From: Hyunsoonleella aquatilis | GTDB taxonomy: Bacteria > Bacteroidota > Bacteroidia > Flavobacteriales > Flavobacteriaceae | Assembly (NCBI RefSeq): GCF_014270105.1 | Contig: NZ_JACNMF010000004.1 | Coordinates: forward strand, 1 to 64,000 | Direction: 5' to 3' | DNA length: 64,000 nt | Shown: in pieces, positions 17,635-26,702 of the stretch | How positions within the stretch are numbered: the stretch's first letter is position 1 | Layout: every line of letters starts with the position of its first letter | Position numbers and translations under genes: made by a program | Notes under the pieces: generated by a model | What the model was told of the DNA's origin: nothing | Database searches by the model: none | Seen by the model: only the letters and a program-made list of their open reading frames with translations

Positions 17635-18406
17635 ACACCTCATTAGCTATTCTAATAAGCGTTGCCTCAAACTGAAGGGGCCGCTCTAAACTCGGGTAAT
17701 GCCCGCAATCGCTAAATTCAATCAATTCACAATGTCCAGCTGAAGCCTTCACCACCTCATTCAAATAGTCTCCATTTACCGTAGGATCCTGCGCCCCGGC
17801 AATGATGTATTTTGATACTGGTAAACCTGTAAATATTTCATATTCATTTAAAAGTCTTCCATTGGCCACATCAACACCTAAAGCTGTCCTCACTTTTGGA
17901 TGGGCATTTTTAAAATCAGTAAATATTACAGGAGCTTTATCTTCATCAAATACCGCTACATTGGCCGCCTCCTGAATCTCATTATCTGGCGGGTTTTCTG
18001 TGAAAAAGGTTTGCAAGGCAGGCTCTGGTAAAAAGGCTTCTTCAAAATTTAACGGCTTTTTTAATGGGGGCGTTCCAAAAACCACCAAGCCCAAAAGCTT
18101 GTCAGCAATACGGGGCGCCAGTTCAATAGCAATATGTCCTCCCAAAGAATTACCCACCAATACAATGTCGTCATCAATACTTTGAATAAGGTCGGATAGC
18201 TGGTCTAAGTAAGACCCCATAAAGAAATTCTCTTCTCTATTATATCCATTTAAACTACTTCCATGTCCCGGTAAATCGACGGCCAACATGGAGTGCCTGA
18301 TGTTTTTTGAATTTAAAATATGCTGAAAAACCTTAGAAGAGGACGAGTTGCCATGAATAAAAATAATTGTGCCGTCCCTCTCCCCTTGGATAAAAGTATG
18401 CTTCAT
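17627..18406 (-). CDS. Alpha/beta hydrolase
   Basis: 259 residues. Classical alpha/beta hydrolase signatures are present: an oxyanion-hole segment FIHGNSSSSKVF (residues 16-27), nucleophile elbow VGNSLGG with Ser87, a likely acid in AGAQDPTVN (about 209) and a His in DCGHYPSLERP (about 238). There is no signal peptide, so it is cytoplasmic. The substrate is unknown. It lies 105 bp downstream of the TonB receptor gene on the same strand, so it could be the last gene of the peptide-locus minus arm and act as an editing or tailoring hydrolase. It could equally be an independent esterase or epoxide-hydrolase-like enzyme. Confidence 0.82.
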   Translation of the reverse strand: MKHTFIQGERDGTIIFIHGNSSSSKVFQHILNSKNIRHSMLAVDLPGHGSSLNGYNREENFFMGSYLDQLSDLIQSIDDDIVLVGNSLGGHIAIELAPRIADKLLGLVVFGTPPLKKPLNFEEAFLPEPALQTFFTENPPDNEIQEAANVAVFDEDKAPVIFTDFKNAHPKVRTALGVDVANGRLLNEYEIFTGLPVSKYIIAGAQDPTVNGDYLNEVVKASAGHCELIEFSDCGHYPSLERPLQFEATLIRIANEVFK

Positions 18407-18511
18407 TGAAATAATTTTTTTTAGAAATATACCGAATATTCCGGTTAAATCTTTGATTTTATTTTAATGAAGCATACTCAATTTATAGATATTCTTAAAA
18501 CATCCTGAAAG

Positions 18512-20785
18512 TTAGAATCTTACAGATACCTTCCCTCTCAAAAAGAAAGGCGCACCGGGTGTAAAATGGATTTCCTCCACCGAATCTGCCTCTCCCATCA
18601 ATCTACTTTCGGTGGCAAACTGGGTTTCGTTCCAATCCACATCAAACAAGTTCTCTACAATTAATCCGAATGTCCAATTCTTGCACGAATAGTTAATATT
18701 AAAATCCGTTACAAAGTAGCCCTCAGCCACAATTGAATTATCCTCATTTGCCGGACGGTCTTTGATATAGCGGTAATTGATGCTTCCGGAGAATTTGCCC
18801 AACTCCTTAAAACTAAAGCCACCTGCAGAAGTTAAATCCGGCGCAAGTGGTATATAATCTTGCCCATCCGGTTCTTCGGTGCTTCTAGCATGTGCGTAGT
18901 TAACATCGGTATTAAAATAAAGCCAATCTGCAATTTGATATCTTAAACCAAAATCGATACCCAGTCGTCTTGTTTTCCCACTGGGCTCTACGATACCGGC
19001 ATCCCCAACATAAACAAATTCCTGCTCTAACCACAAGGACCAAAATGCCGCATTAACTACTAACTTACTCGTTGGCTTCCATACCGTCCCTAAATCCACA
19101 CTGAAAGCTGAGGGCAGAGTTTCAATGTCCGTAATTGTCAAATCTGGATTTTGGGTTTGAATCTCTTCTCTTGTAGCTACAACTAAACGACTATCGTTTG
19201 AATGGTAGCCCAAACCAGTTTTAGCAAACAATTGTAGTTTTTCATTAGGAGAATAAATAGCGTTAAACTTTGGGCTGACTATGACATCATTTTCACTTCT
19301 GGAGTCATAAGTTGGCATTAACAAGTTTTCATATCCGAAATTAAAATAATCTACGCGAACTCCGGGGTTCAATGTCCACTTATTGCATTTATAATTTAGG
19401 TCAGCAAATGCAAAACCATTGGCTTCGTCCACATTGCCATAAGCTAATCGTTCCAAAAGCTCTTGCCTATTCCTAGTTCGTGACAATTGGTTGTCGTTTA
19501 CATCATCATAACGAAAACCTACTCCAACACGATACTTCAATTGTTTTTCGTGATCGGCCAAATGAAAAGACTTTTCGTAAACACTTTTAGCCCCAATAAT
19601 GGTTCTATCTTCGTATTGGCGAATTTGATCTCCATTTACAGGATCCTCCAAAAGAAAGGTAAAATTTGAAAACAATTCAAAATCATATTGGGATACATAG
19701 GCGGAGGATGTCAAACTTGTATGTTCATCAAAATGTTTGATATGGTTCATCCAAATGTTGGTCCTACTCGTATTACCACCCTCGGTATCATCGATAGCTC
19801 CAAACCGACCAATTAATCCAGAATCAACCGCGCGTTGCGGAATCTGTCCCGAGGCATCCCACTTACTTTGAAAGTGTGACAATGACAGGTTGAATTCCTG
19901 ATCCTTAAAGTTGTTGTAATTGTAACGCCCCATGATGTTCAAACGGTTAAAATTTTGTGGCGAATCGAATACTCCGTCCGTTAGGTTCAACTCACTTGCT
20001 ACATAGGCATTGCTATTTTCGCCGTCCCAAATTTTAAGCATGCTCATGGCACGAACCGTATTGAATTGGCCAGCTTCAACTGAAATCACATTTTTATCGA
20101 TTTTCTTTTTGGTAACAATATCCACATAGCCTGCGGTATTGAAATTCCCCTTATCAGCATAATAGGAACCCTTTCCAAAATCTAAATTTTCAATGGTTTC
20201 GGGAATGATAAAGTGCATATCGGCATACCCTTGTCCATGCGCGTGGGATACCATGTTTACCGGCATACCGTCCACATCAATCGCAATATCAGTACCGTGA
20301 TCAATATCAAATCCCCTGAGGAAAATCTGCTCGGCTTTACCGCCACCAGCATGCTGACCGATAAACAATCCCGGGATTTTACGAAGGATTTCCTGAGAGG
20401 TTTTTACGGGAGTTGTTTTTAAATCCACATTCACAAAACTACTCAGCACATTTACTTTGGAAACAATCAGCACTTGGTCTAAAGATGCTGAAGATATTTC
20501 AAGAATTATGTTTATGGTACTATCCAAATGCGACTCGTCTATGGTGAGTTCGTAATTTTCAAATCCCAGTTGATAGAAATAAACAACATCTCCTACCGAG
20601 ATGTCGTCGAGTTCAAAATAACCGGAAACATTGGTATAGGTATAAGCCCCCGTATTTTTATTGTAAACCCCGACACCTTGAAGGGGCTTTTCGTTTTCTG
20701 CTGAAATTACCGTGCCGTTAAGCTCGTGGGCGTAAGTACATAATCCCACGGCAAGCAAGAGTACTGTTAGTATATTTTTTAACAT
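18512..20785 (-). CDS. TonB-dependent outer-membrane receptor
   Basis: 757 residues. A signal peptide (1-19) is followed by a carboxypeptidase-regulatory-like domain (about 20-105), a plug (about 110-235, with SQEILRKIPGLFIGQHAGGG and a VNMVSHAHGQGYADMHF segment) and a beta-barrel ending in the terminal Phe typical of outer-membrane proteins. The family imports metal chelates, cofactors or oligomers using TonB energy. The plug has a His-containing HAHGQGYADMHF stretch, which would fit metal or metal-complex binding, but I cannot assign a ligand. It lies downstream of the NRPS and His-rich genes on the same strand, with a 131-bp gap. This suggests it recaptures the locus product or its metal complex. 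Confidence 0.9.
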   Translation of the reverse strand: MLKNILTVLLLAVGLCTYAHELNGTVISAENEKPLQGVGVYNKNTGAYTYTNVSGYFELDDISVGDVVYFYQLGFENYELTIDESHLDSTINIILEISSASLDQVLIVSKVNVLSSFVNVDLKTTPVKTSQEILRKIPGLFIGQHAGGGKAEQIFLRGFDIDHGTDIAIDVDGMPVNMVSHAHGQGYADMHFIIPETIENLDFGKGSYYADKGNFNTAGYVDIVTKKKIDKNVISVEAGQFNTVRAMSMLKIWDGENSNAYVASELNLTDGVFDSPQNFNRLNIMGRYNYNNFKDQEFNLSLSHFQSKWDASGQIPQRAVDSGLIGRFGAIDDTEGGNTSRTNIWMNHIKHFDEHTSLTSSAYVSQYDFELFSNFTFLLEDPVNGDQIRQYEDRTIIGAKSVYEKSFHLADHEKQLKYRVGVGFRYDDVNDNQLSRTRNRQELLERLAYGNVDEANGFAFADLNYKCNKWTLNPGVRVDYFNFGYENLLMPTYDSRSENDVIVSPKFNAIYSPNEKLQLFAKTGLGYHSNDSRLVVATREEIQTQNPDLTITDIETLPSAFSVDLGTVWKPTSKLVVNAAFWSLWLEQEFVYVGDAGIVEPSGKTRRLGIDFGLRYQIADWLYFNTDVNYAHARSTEEPDGQDYIPLAPDLTSAGGFSFKELGKFSGSINYRYIKDRPANEDNSIVAEGYFVTDFNINYSCKNWTFGLIVENLFDVDWNETQFATESRLMGEADSVEEIHFTPGAPFFLRGKVSVRF

Positions 20786-20916
20786 AGCATTGGTTATTAA
20801 TTTCTTTTGAAAGGACTAAAATCATCCTCCCAAAAGAGTTGGTTTATAAAATTTTTTTTGAATTGATAGCATCGAGATTGTTGCGTAATTTTCATTTTTA
20901 CACAACATTTTTCTTA

Positions 20917-21381
20917 TCAAGTAAATTGAGGGGGTTGGAATTTTCCGTCTGGGTATCCATTTCGGATATGCTGAAGTTTGACAAAAAATTGATGCCTAAT
21001 GTGTTGGGCCGAAAAAAATGATTGCCTTTTATACGTCAGATTTGTCCGTATATGCTTGTCTATTTTTTGGAATACTATTTTGGGCTCATCCTTATCGTTA
21101 TCGGTATCAGAGGCTTTCAATATTTTTTGAATCGTTTCCAAAAAAGTATGCTGATGGGCTTCGTCATTCTTTAGTTTATGATTGGTGTGGCCCGCATGAT
21201 TTGTGCGCTCAGCACTTGTATGCGACATAACATTTTCGGGCATTTCCAACTGATGCACTAAAATATGTAACACCTTGTTCACTTCACTATGAGACGGCCC
21301 AAACACATAGCACATGCTCATCGCAATGGCAACAATCTTTATGGCGAACGGCTTTAAGCCTTTTTGGGCGGTGCTATTCAT
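20917..21381 (-). CDS. Small His-rich exported or membrane-anchored protein
   Basis: 154 residues. An N-terminal hydrophobic segment (about 13-30, IKIVAIAMSMCYVFG) could be a signal peptide or anchor. A His-rich stretch follows (about 38-80) with the pattern HxxxHxxHxxH...HQH. I do not recognise a named family. Its start overlaps the end of the synthetase gene upstream by 8 nt, so the two are translationally coupled, and the TonB receptor follows. The His cluster suggests binding of a transition metal in the periplasm; this is inference. The gene order supports a metal-related role for the whole arm. Confidence 0.7.
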   Translation of the reverse strand: MNSTAQKGLKPFAIKIVAIAMSMCYVFGPSHSEVNKVLHILVHQLEMPENVMSHTSAERTNHAGHTNHKLKNDEAHQHTFLETIQKILKASDTDNDKDEPKIVFQKIDKHIRTNLTYKRQSFFSAQHIRHQFFVKLQHIRNGYPDGKFQPPQFT

Positions 21382-24300
21382 TTAACAGTTCCATGATGGT
21401 TTTTTCTATATTTTGGGAATAGGCCTCAATGGTGGGGTAATTAAAAACGTCGGTAACTGGCACCTCCAATTCCAGCATGGCCTTTAGCCTAGAGGTGATG
21501 GAAATGGCATTGAGGGAATTGCCCCCAATTCTAAAGAAATTTTCGTTTACGCCGATGTTTTCAATTTCCAAAACTTCTTTCCAGACTCCATGTACCAATT
21601 CCTCAATTTCATTTTTAGGCAATGCTTTTTCTTGTCGCTTATCTTGTTTACGTAAATTTATCGTTGGCAGTTTTTTTCTGTCCACTTTTCCACTTGACAG
21701 AAACTCAAATTGATCCAAATGCATGTAAAATTGAGGAACCATGTAAAGGGGCAATCGCTGGCCAAGTGCTTCTGCTATTTTTGTATCCTCAAGAGTATCA
21801 CCAAGGTAATAGGCCAGCAAGTTTTCATTTGCATCAACCATAACCACAGCTTGAGAAATGGCCTCTATCTTTTCCAGATTCTTTTCTATTTCCCCCAGCT
21901 CAATACGCAGGCCCCGCAATTTAATCTGGTTATCTATCCTGCCATGATATTCTATCACGCCATCCGGCCTATAGCGTGCCAAATCTCCTGTTTTATACAT
22001 TTTTGCACGGGGGTCATCAGAAAAAACATCGTCGATAAACCTTTCTTCTGTAAGCTCTTTTCTATTCAAATAGCCTTTAGCTACTTGAATGCCAGCAATA
22101 TGCAATTCTCCCATTGCGCCAATTGGCAAAGGGTTTAGGTTTTTATCTAAAATATGGAGTTGCGTATTGGAAACTGGAGTGCCTATAGGAATGCCCGCAT
22201 GAAGCGTTTCCCGCTTGCAATGCCAATAGGAAACCTCAACCGAAGCCTCCGTTGGCCCGTAAAGGTTATATATTTCAACATTTAATTTTTCATACGTCCG
22301 TTCTACGACCGAAACCGACAGCGCTTCCCCGCTACAAAATACAGTTTTTAAGCTTGTACAATTTTCGGCACCTCCAGCTTGAACAAACACGTTTAACATG
22401 GAAGGCACAAAGTGAATGACCGAAATATTGTTTTGCCTTATGGTATTTTGAAGATGTTCAGGATTGGTGTGCCCATCAGGGATTTCAACCACTAACTTGG
22501 CTCCAGTTTGCAACGGCCAAAATAGCTCAGGCAAAGACACGTCAAAAGTAATTGGTGTTTTTTGAATCAAAGTATCGCTTTGATCAATAGACTGATAATC
22601 CTGCATCCAATTCAAGCGGTTACAGATACCCTTATGGTGGCACATGACGCCTTTGGGCTCACCTGTACTCCCGGAGGTATAAATAACGTAAGCCAAATCG
22701 TCTGGAAGACTGTCAACATCAACTGAAGATGTGCTTAGCGAAGATATTTCATCATTAATTTCTGCCACATCATAACCCTCAACATCATTTAAAACCGCAC
22801 TATCTATATGGCCGTGGTTATAAAATAAAATTTTGGCCTTGGCATCTTTAAGAATGAATTTCAGTCGCTCTGAAGGTGTGGAAATATCAAGTGGCAAATA
22901 CGCAGCACCAGCCTTTAAAATCCCGTAAATACATACCATCATTTCAATAGACCTCTCAAGGCTGATAGCGACAATATCACCTCTTTTGATGCCTTTTTGA
23001 ATTAAAAATTGAGCTACTTGATTGGACTTTTCATCCAAGGATCTATAGGACAGGGTTTCCTTCTTAAAAACCAGTGCCACGTTATCTGGAGTTTTTTGAA
23101 CTTGGTTTTTGAATTTTGAAAGTAACGTTTCTCCCTCAGGATAATCTACAGTTGTATTATTCCAAGATTTTATTTTTGAGATCTCTGTATCCGTGATCAA
23201 ACTGACGGTATCGATGTTTTGACCAGAATCCTCAACAATGGCGTCCAACATTTTAAGAAAATGCTGAGGCACCAATTCCTGCCCATTACTATCAAACTGA
23301 TTGGTATTCAAATCAAAATACAACTGCAATTGGTCTGTATTATCAAAATCATGAACGTGCAAACGCAAATGGTGTCTGGGATCATGATGTCCAGTGTGTA
23401 CCCAATTGGTTTTTACCCCAGCGCCGTTAAAGCTTGGATTTTTATTATTGATATAATTGAAAAACACATTAAAACTGCGGCTTAAATCTGCTGTGGATAC
23501 ACTGCCTTGGGCATGTTTAATAAAGCTATTGCTTTCCAATTGTACCTTTTTAAACAGGGACATAAACGTTTCGTCCTCTTCTATTTCCACAAGCAAGGGG
23601 AAGGTTTCTATAAAAAGTCCGACGGTATTTTTCAGGACTTTGGTCCCTCTATTGTTAATGGGGGATCCTATGGTTAACCTGTTCTGCCCCGAAACACGGT
23701 AAACATAAGCGTAAAGTACCGTCAGGAAAATATTATACAATGTTAGATCCAACGTCCATCCTCTTATGCCTTTCTGGTTTGCCAAGGCATTGATTTTACG
23801 GGTACGGGCCTCACCGAGGCTGACAGAAACCCGTTTTGATGGCGTATCCAAATGGGAAGTTTTATAATAGTACAAAGACGGTGTTTCTGGGAAATCCTTT
23901 AATTTTTCAACCCAAAAACCAGCATATTTTTGGTGATGTTCTCCTGCCTTGCCTTCATTGCTATTGAGTACATATTCCTGAAAAGAGGGCATTGCTTCAG
24001 CATCTTTCAGTTCGTTTTGCAATGCTTTGGCGTAACACTCCGACATTTTAGTAAAAACGAGCGAAGTGCTCCATCCATCAGAAATTAAATGGTGCTGATT
24101 GAGGTACCAAATATAGCGGGCATCGGACATTTTAATGAGCACGGTATCGAAGGCACATTTCTCTAAATTGAACATTTTCACAGACCGTTCTTTTACCCAT
24201 GTTTCATATGTTGCCTTAGGGTCTGTTTCTTTTGATAAATCCTTGAAATCCAGTTCATAATCTACCTCAGTTAAAAATTCCTGAACGGGCGCATCATCTT

Positions 24301-24496
24301 TATATTTGAATACAGACCGAAGCACATCACAAGTTTCCACCACTTTTTGAAAAGCCTCCTTAAAGTGGGGCAAAGAAATTTCATCTTGAATCTCATAGGT
24401 CATCACCATATTGTAAAGCGGTAGCCCGGGATTAAGTTCCTGGCCTATCCACAATAGCTTTTGGCTTGGCGTTAATGGTGAATAATTCCTATGCAT
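21374..24496 (-). CDS. NRPS module, condensation-adenylation-carrier (C-A-PCP)
   Basis: 1,040 residues. The condensation domain (about 5-430) has an intact HHLISDG motif (H135, H136, D140). The adenylation domain (about 440-945) has IYTSGSTGEPKG, NLYGPTEAS, YKTGDLAR and GRIDNQIKLRG. The carrier domain (about 960-1035) carries the pantetheine Ser994 in GGNSL. There is no thioesterase or epimerase. By hand alignment to EntF, the specificity residues read D-V-P-H-F-S-L-V-E-K (first D is D652). This resembles serine codes (D-V-W-H-F-S-L-V-D-K) but has Pro where Trp is usual, so serine or a serine-like residue is a weak prediction. The stand-alone carrier gene is 14 nt upstream, and the next gene overlaps its 3' end by 8 nt. 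Confidence 0.93.
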   Translation of the reverse strand: MHRNYSPLTPSQKLLWIGQELNPGLPLYNMVMTYEIQDEISLPHFKEAFQKVVETCDVLRSVFKYKDDAPVQEFLTEVDYELDFKDLSKETDPKATYETWVKERSVKMFNLEKCAFDTVLIKMSDARYIWYLNQHHLISDGWSTSLVFTKMSECYAKALQNELKDAEAMPSFQEYVLNSNEGKAGEHHQKYAGFWVEKLKDFPETPSLYYYKTSHLDTPSKRVSVSLGEARTRKINALANQKGIRGWTLDLTLYNIFLTVLYAYVYRVSGQNRLTIGSPINNRGTKVLKNTVGLFIETFPLLVEIEEDETFMSLFKKVQLESNSFIKHAQGSVSTADLSRSFNVFFNYINNKNPSFNGAGVKTNWVHTGHHDPRHHLRLHVHDFDNTDQLQLYFDLNTNQFDSNGQELVPQHFLKMLDAIVEDSGQNIDTVSLITDTEISKIKSWNNTTVDYPEGETLLSKFKNQVQKTPDNVALVFKKETLSYRSLDEKSNQVAQFLIQKGIKRGDIVAISLERSIEMMVCIYGILKAGAAYLPLDISTPSERLKFILKDAKAKILFYNHGHIDSAVLNDVEGYDVAEINDEISSLSTSSVDVDSLPDDLAYVIYTSGSTGEPKGVMCHHKGICNRLNWMQDYQSIDQSDTLIQKTPITFDVSLPELFWPLQTGAKLVVEIPDGHTNPEHLQNTIRQNNISVIHFVPSMLNVFVQAGGAENCTSLKTVFCSGEALSVSVVERTYEKLNVEIYNLYGPTEASVEVSYWHCKRETLHAGIPIGTPVSNTQLHILDKNLNPLPIGAMGELHIAGIQVAKGYLNRKELTEERFIDDVFSDDPRAKMYKTGDLARYRPDGVIEYHGRIDNQIKLRGLRIELGEIEKNLEKIEAISQAVVMVDANENLLAYYLGDTLEDTKIAEALGQRLPLYMVPQFYMHLDQFEFLSSGKVDRKKLPTINLRKQDKRQEKALPKNEIEELVHGVWKEVLEIENIGVNENFFRIGGNSLNAISITSRLKAMLELEVPVTDVFNYPTIEAYSQNIEKTIMELLNE

Positions 24497-24510
24497 TTAG
24501 TTTCAAATTT

Positions 24511-24753
24511 TTAAACTTTTTTGCTTGAAATAAAATTGCTGATATCTTCAACAGTCATAAAATTTTCGATTATCATTTCTTCCGGATCAACCTTAATTTC
24601 AAATGTTTCTTCTACATAGGCAATCAACCTTACCATGGCCATGGAATCTAAAATACCACTGCCCAGCAGGTCGTCAGTGGCATCCAATCCGTCTTCAATA
24701 TATTCATTGGCAAGTTCCTTCTCTATATATTTTATGATCGTTTGTTCCATCAT
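24511..24753 (-). CDS. Stand-alone peptidyl/aminoacyl carrier protein
   Basis: 80 residues with a carrier-protein fold signature. The phosphopantetheine attachment site is Ser37 in GSGILDSMAMVRL, followed by an EETFEIKVDPEEM helix. The DSM context and the acidic helix after it recall PltL/RedO-type prolyl carrier proteins. Its start overlaps the end of the adenylation gene (ATGA), so the pair is translationally coupled, as expected for a cognate enzyme and carrier. It must be activated by a phosphopantetheinyl transferase, probably the Sfp-type enzyme at 36374-37096. It probably feeds an aminoacyl group to the C domain of the adjacent C-A-PCP protein. Confidence 0.88.
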   Translation of the reverse strand: MMEQTIIKYIEKELANEYIEDGLDATDDLLGSGILDSMAMVRLIAYVEETFEIKVDPEEMIIENFMTVEDISNFISSKKV

Positions 24754-26312
24754 ATATTGGCAATCATTTTTTCTATTTCTTTTCTATTTATCTTTCCCGA
24801 ACTGGTTCTTGGAAAGGACTTCAATATCAACACCTCACCAGGAACGGCATAAACTGGCAGGTGTTTTTTACAGTGCGATTTCAGGTCTGCGCCTGTTACA
24901 TTAAACCTTTCGTCCACCAAAACGGTGGCAACAAGCTCTTTTTCACCGCTGGCATCTATAAAAATAACAGCCACTTCAATAACGGCATCATGCCTTGCCA
25001 ATGTGTTTTCTATTTCGTCAATCTCAATACGAAAGCCTCTAAATTTAATCTGTCTGTCCTTTCTTCCTAAAAACAGGATTTCGCCTTTCTCGTTCAGTTT
25101 TACCAAATCTCCAGTTCTGTAATATCTGTGCTCAAACCCGGGGGCAATTTCTTCTATATAAAATGAGGCCTCGGTAAGTGCTATATTGTTCCAATAGCCT
25201 TTCATTACTGTGGCCGACCTTATTACAAGAAGCCCCTCCTCTCCTTTGTCAACCTCGTTATCCACTTCATCTAAAATTTTATATTCCGTATTTTTCCAAG
25301 TGAAACCTATCGGAATTGGCTCATCACCTTCGGGAGGTTCGGACAAATTATAGTAGGTGCATTGGTTGGTTTCCGTAGGCCCGTAAATATTGCTAAACTG
25401 CGCCTGAGGCCAGTGTTGCATTAAAGTGCGAAGTTGTTTCGTTGCAAAAACCTCCCCAGCAAACAATACCCAGCGCAAACTTGAGAAATCCTTGTTTTGG
25501 ATACCTCCTTTGTGCAACAATTCAATCAAAAGCAACGGCACGGAATACCAAATGGTCACTTTTTCCTTTACCGTCATATCTGCTAAACTCATTGGAAACT
25601 TTAAATGGGCATCGGAAATAATGACGGTTGTGGCTCCCCCCAATGGTGCGGCGCAGTATCCTAAAATGGACACATCAAAATGCAATGGCGCAGAGTTTGC
25701 TACAACATCATCCGATTTAAAATCGTATAAATCCACCACCAATTTTGAAAACGCCAGCCCGCTATCATGGGTATGCATAATACCTTTCGGTACACCGGTA
25801 CTTCCTGAAGTATATAGAATATAGGCCAGATCCTCGGCTAAAATGTTGACTGGGACGCGTTTTTCCAAAGACTGCTTGAAAAGGGTTTCCCAACTTATGG
25901 CTTTTATTGCATCTATTTCAGATACGCCTATGATGGATTCCAAACCAATATCTGCCTCCAAAAGCTTTTTGATTTTCTTGGCCTGCTTTGGAGTGGTCAC
26001 CAAATGTTTTATCCCACAGTCGTTTACCAAAAACTTTATGCGTTCGTTGGGTACAAATGGGTCAATTGGCACATAGGCCGCCCCAGATTTTAAAATACCG
26101 TAAATGGCGATTGAAGTTTCCAAACAGCGGTGCATAAAAATGCCAACGCGGTCGCCCTTCTTAATGCCTAGGTTTGCTAAATGTTGGGCAAGTTGGCTGG
26201 TTTTAATATCTAAATCCCTATAAGTTATGGATTCATTTAGATATCTAAACGCCACCTTTGAAGGGAATTCTTTTGCAGAATTCTCTACGATTTGGACCAA
26301 ATTATAAATCAA
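24750..26312 (-). CDS. Stand-alone amino-acid adenylation enzyme (prolyl-PCP ligase-like)
   Basis: 520 residues, a complete adenylation domain without condensation or carrier domains: YTSGSTGVPKG, NIYGPTETN, YYRTGDLVKL, GRKDRQIKFRGFR and the C-terminal TSSGKINRK lysine. Hand-read specificity residues are about D-V-G-Y-L-A-I-Q-C-K (D213 first). These share the Y, L, A and C positions with PltF/RedM-type L-proline activators (D-L-L-Y-L-A-L-V-C-K), so proline is the best guess, with low certainty. In pyrrole pathways such enzymes work with an acyl-CoA-dehydrogenase-like oxidase, and none is present here. It could also load the adenylation-less module of the large synthetase in trans. It is the first gene of the minus arm. 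Confidence 0.85.
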   Translation of the reverse strand: MIYNLVQIVENSAKEFPSKVAFRYLNESITYRDLDIKTSQLAQHLANLGIKKGDRVGIFMHRCLETSIAIYGILKSGAAYVPIDPFVPNERIKFLVNDCGIKHLVTTPKQAKKIKKLLEADIGLESIIGVSEIDAIKAISWETLFKQSLEKRVPVNILAEDLAYILYTSGSTGVPKGIMHTHDSGLAFSKLVVDLYDFKSDDVVANSAPLHFDVSILGYCAAPLGGATTVIISDAHLKFPMSLADMTVKEKVTIWYSVPLLLIELLHKGGIQNKDFSSLRWVLFAGEVFATKQLRTLMQHWPQAQFSNIYGPTETNQCTYYNLSEPPEGDEPIPIGFTWKNTEYKILDEVDNEVDKGEEGLLVIRSATVMKGYWNNIALTEASFYIEEIAPGFEHRYYRTGDLVKLNEKGEILFLGRKDRQIKFRGFRIEIDEIENTLARHDAVIEVAVIFIDASGEKELVATVLVDERFNVTGADLKSHCKKHLPVYAVPGEVLILKSFPRTSSGKINRKEIEKMIANI

Positions 26313-26326
26313 TTTCTCTTCTTTTA

Positions 26327-26371
26327 TTAGGCCTTAAAACCTAATAGTTTAGCAATATTCTCAATGTCCAT
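26327..26371 (-). other. Possible 14-residue leader peptide frame
   Basis: An ATG at 26371 opens a frame encoding MDIENIAKLLGFKA, stopping with TAA at 26327, 15 nt before the adenylation gene start. An AGGCCT-containing sequence occurs on both sides. It could be a translated leader, a gene remnant or chance. Confidence 0.2.
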
Positions 26372-26637
26372 CAGGCCTTAAAGCTATAATTTCTTTTAGA
26401 AAAGATACACATTTCGTTTTATTTTGATTCAATTAACTTCAATAATTATTATTGAGCAAAAACAATCGTTGGGAAACTTTTTAAATCGATTAAGTTTGAT
26501 TTTTTTAGCATTTACCCCTACAATACTTACAATTGCCCTCCAATTTCACACTTTAACGAATAAACTGAACATCATATATCAAATATTGATTGTTTTCATC
26601 TTTTTATTAATATTATTGAAAAAAAATCACTAAAACT

Positions 26638-26687
26638 GATTTCACCCTATTAATTTCTTTCCTGGGAATCAAAATAAAGGTGAAATC
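26638..26687. promoter_or_regulatory. Inverted repeat before the plus arm (GATTTCACC...GGTGAAATC)
   Basis: GATTTCACC (26638-26646) and GGTGAAATC (26679-26687) are perfect 9-bp arms 32 nt apart, ending 15 nt before the HupE-like start codon. The element could form an mRNA stem that affects initiation, or bind a dimeric regulator. Confidence 0.35.
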
Positions 26688-26702
26688 GACAAAAAGAAAA
26701 AT

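Larger units (their letters stand above)
26313..26702. other. Divergent promoter region of the peptide locus
   Basis: This 390-bp AT-rich gap must hold promoters for both arms. It contains a 14-codon minus-strand frame (26327-26371) and a 9-bp perfect inverted repeat just before the plus arm (26638-26687). A 69-codon hydrophobic plus frame (26424-26633) is probably fortuitous. I could not place promoter hexamers with confidence. Confidence 0.5.

Noticed and set aside
17627-18406. Alpha/beta hydrolase as a type II editing thioesterase of the NRPS
   Set aside because: The elbow GNSLGG fits general hydrolases, and the typical thioesterase II motifs are absent, so I only note the proximity.
20786-20916. 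Riboswitch before the TonB receptor
   Set aside because: I looked for a cobalamin-type box or paired elements and saw none in this 131-bp gap.
21710-22138. 142-codon plus frame antisense to the C-A-PCP gene
   Set aside because: Shadow of the adenylation-domain coding sequence; no recognisable features.
26424-26633. 69-codon hydrophobic plus frame in the divergent promoter region
   Set aside because: AT-rich DNA readily gives such frames; no family signature, and it lies where both promoters must be. A small membrane protein is not excluded.
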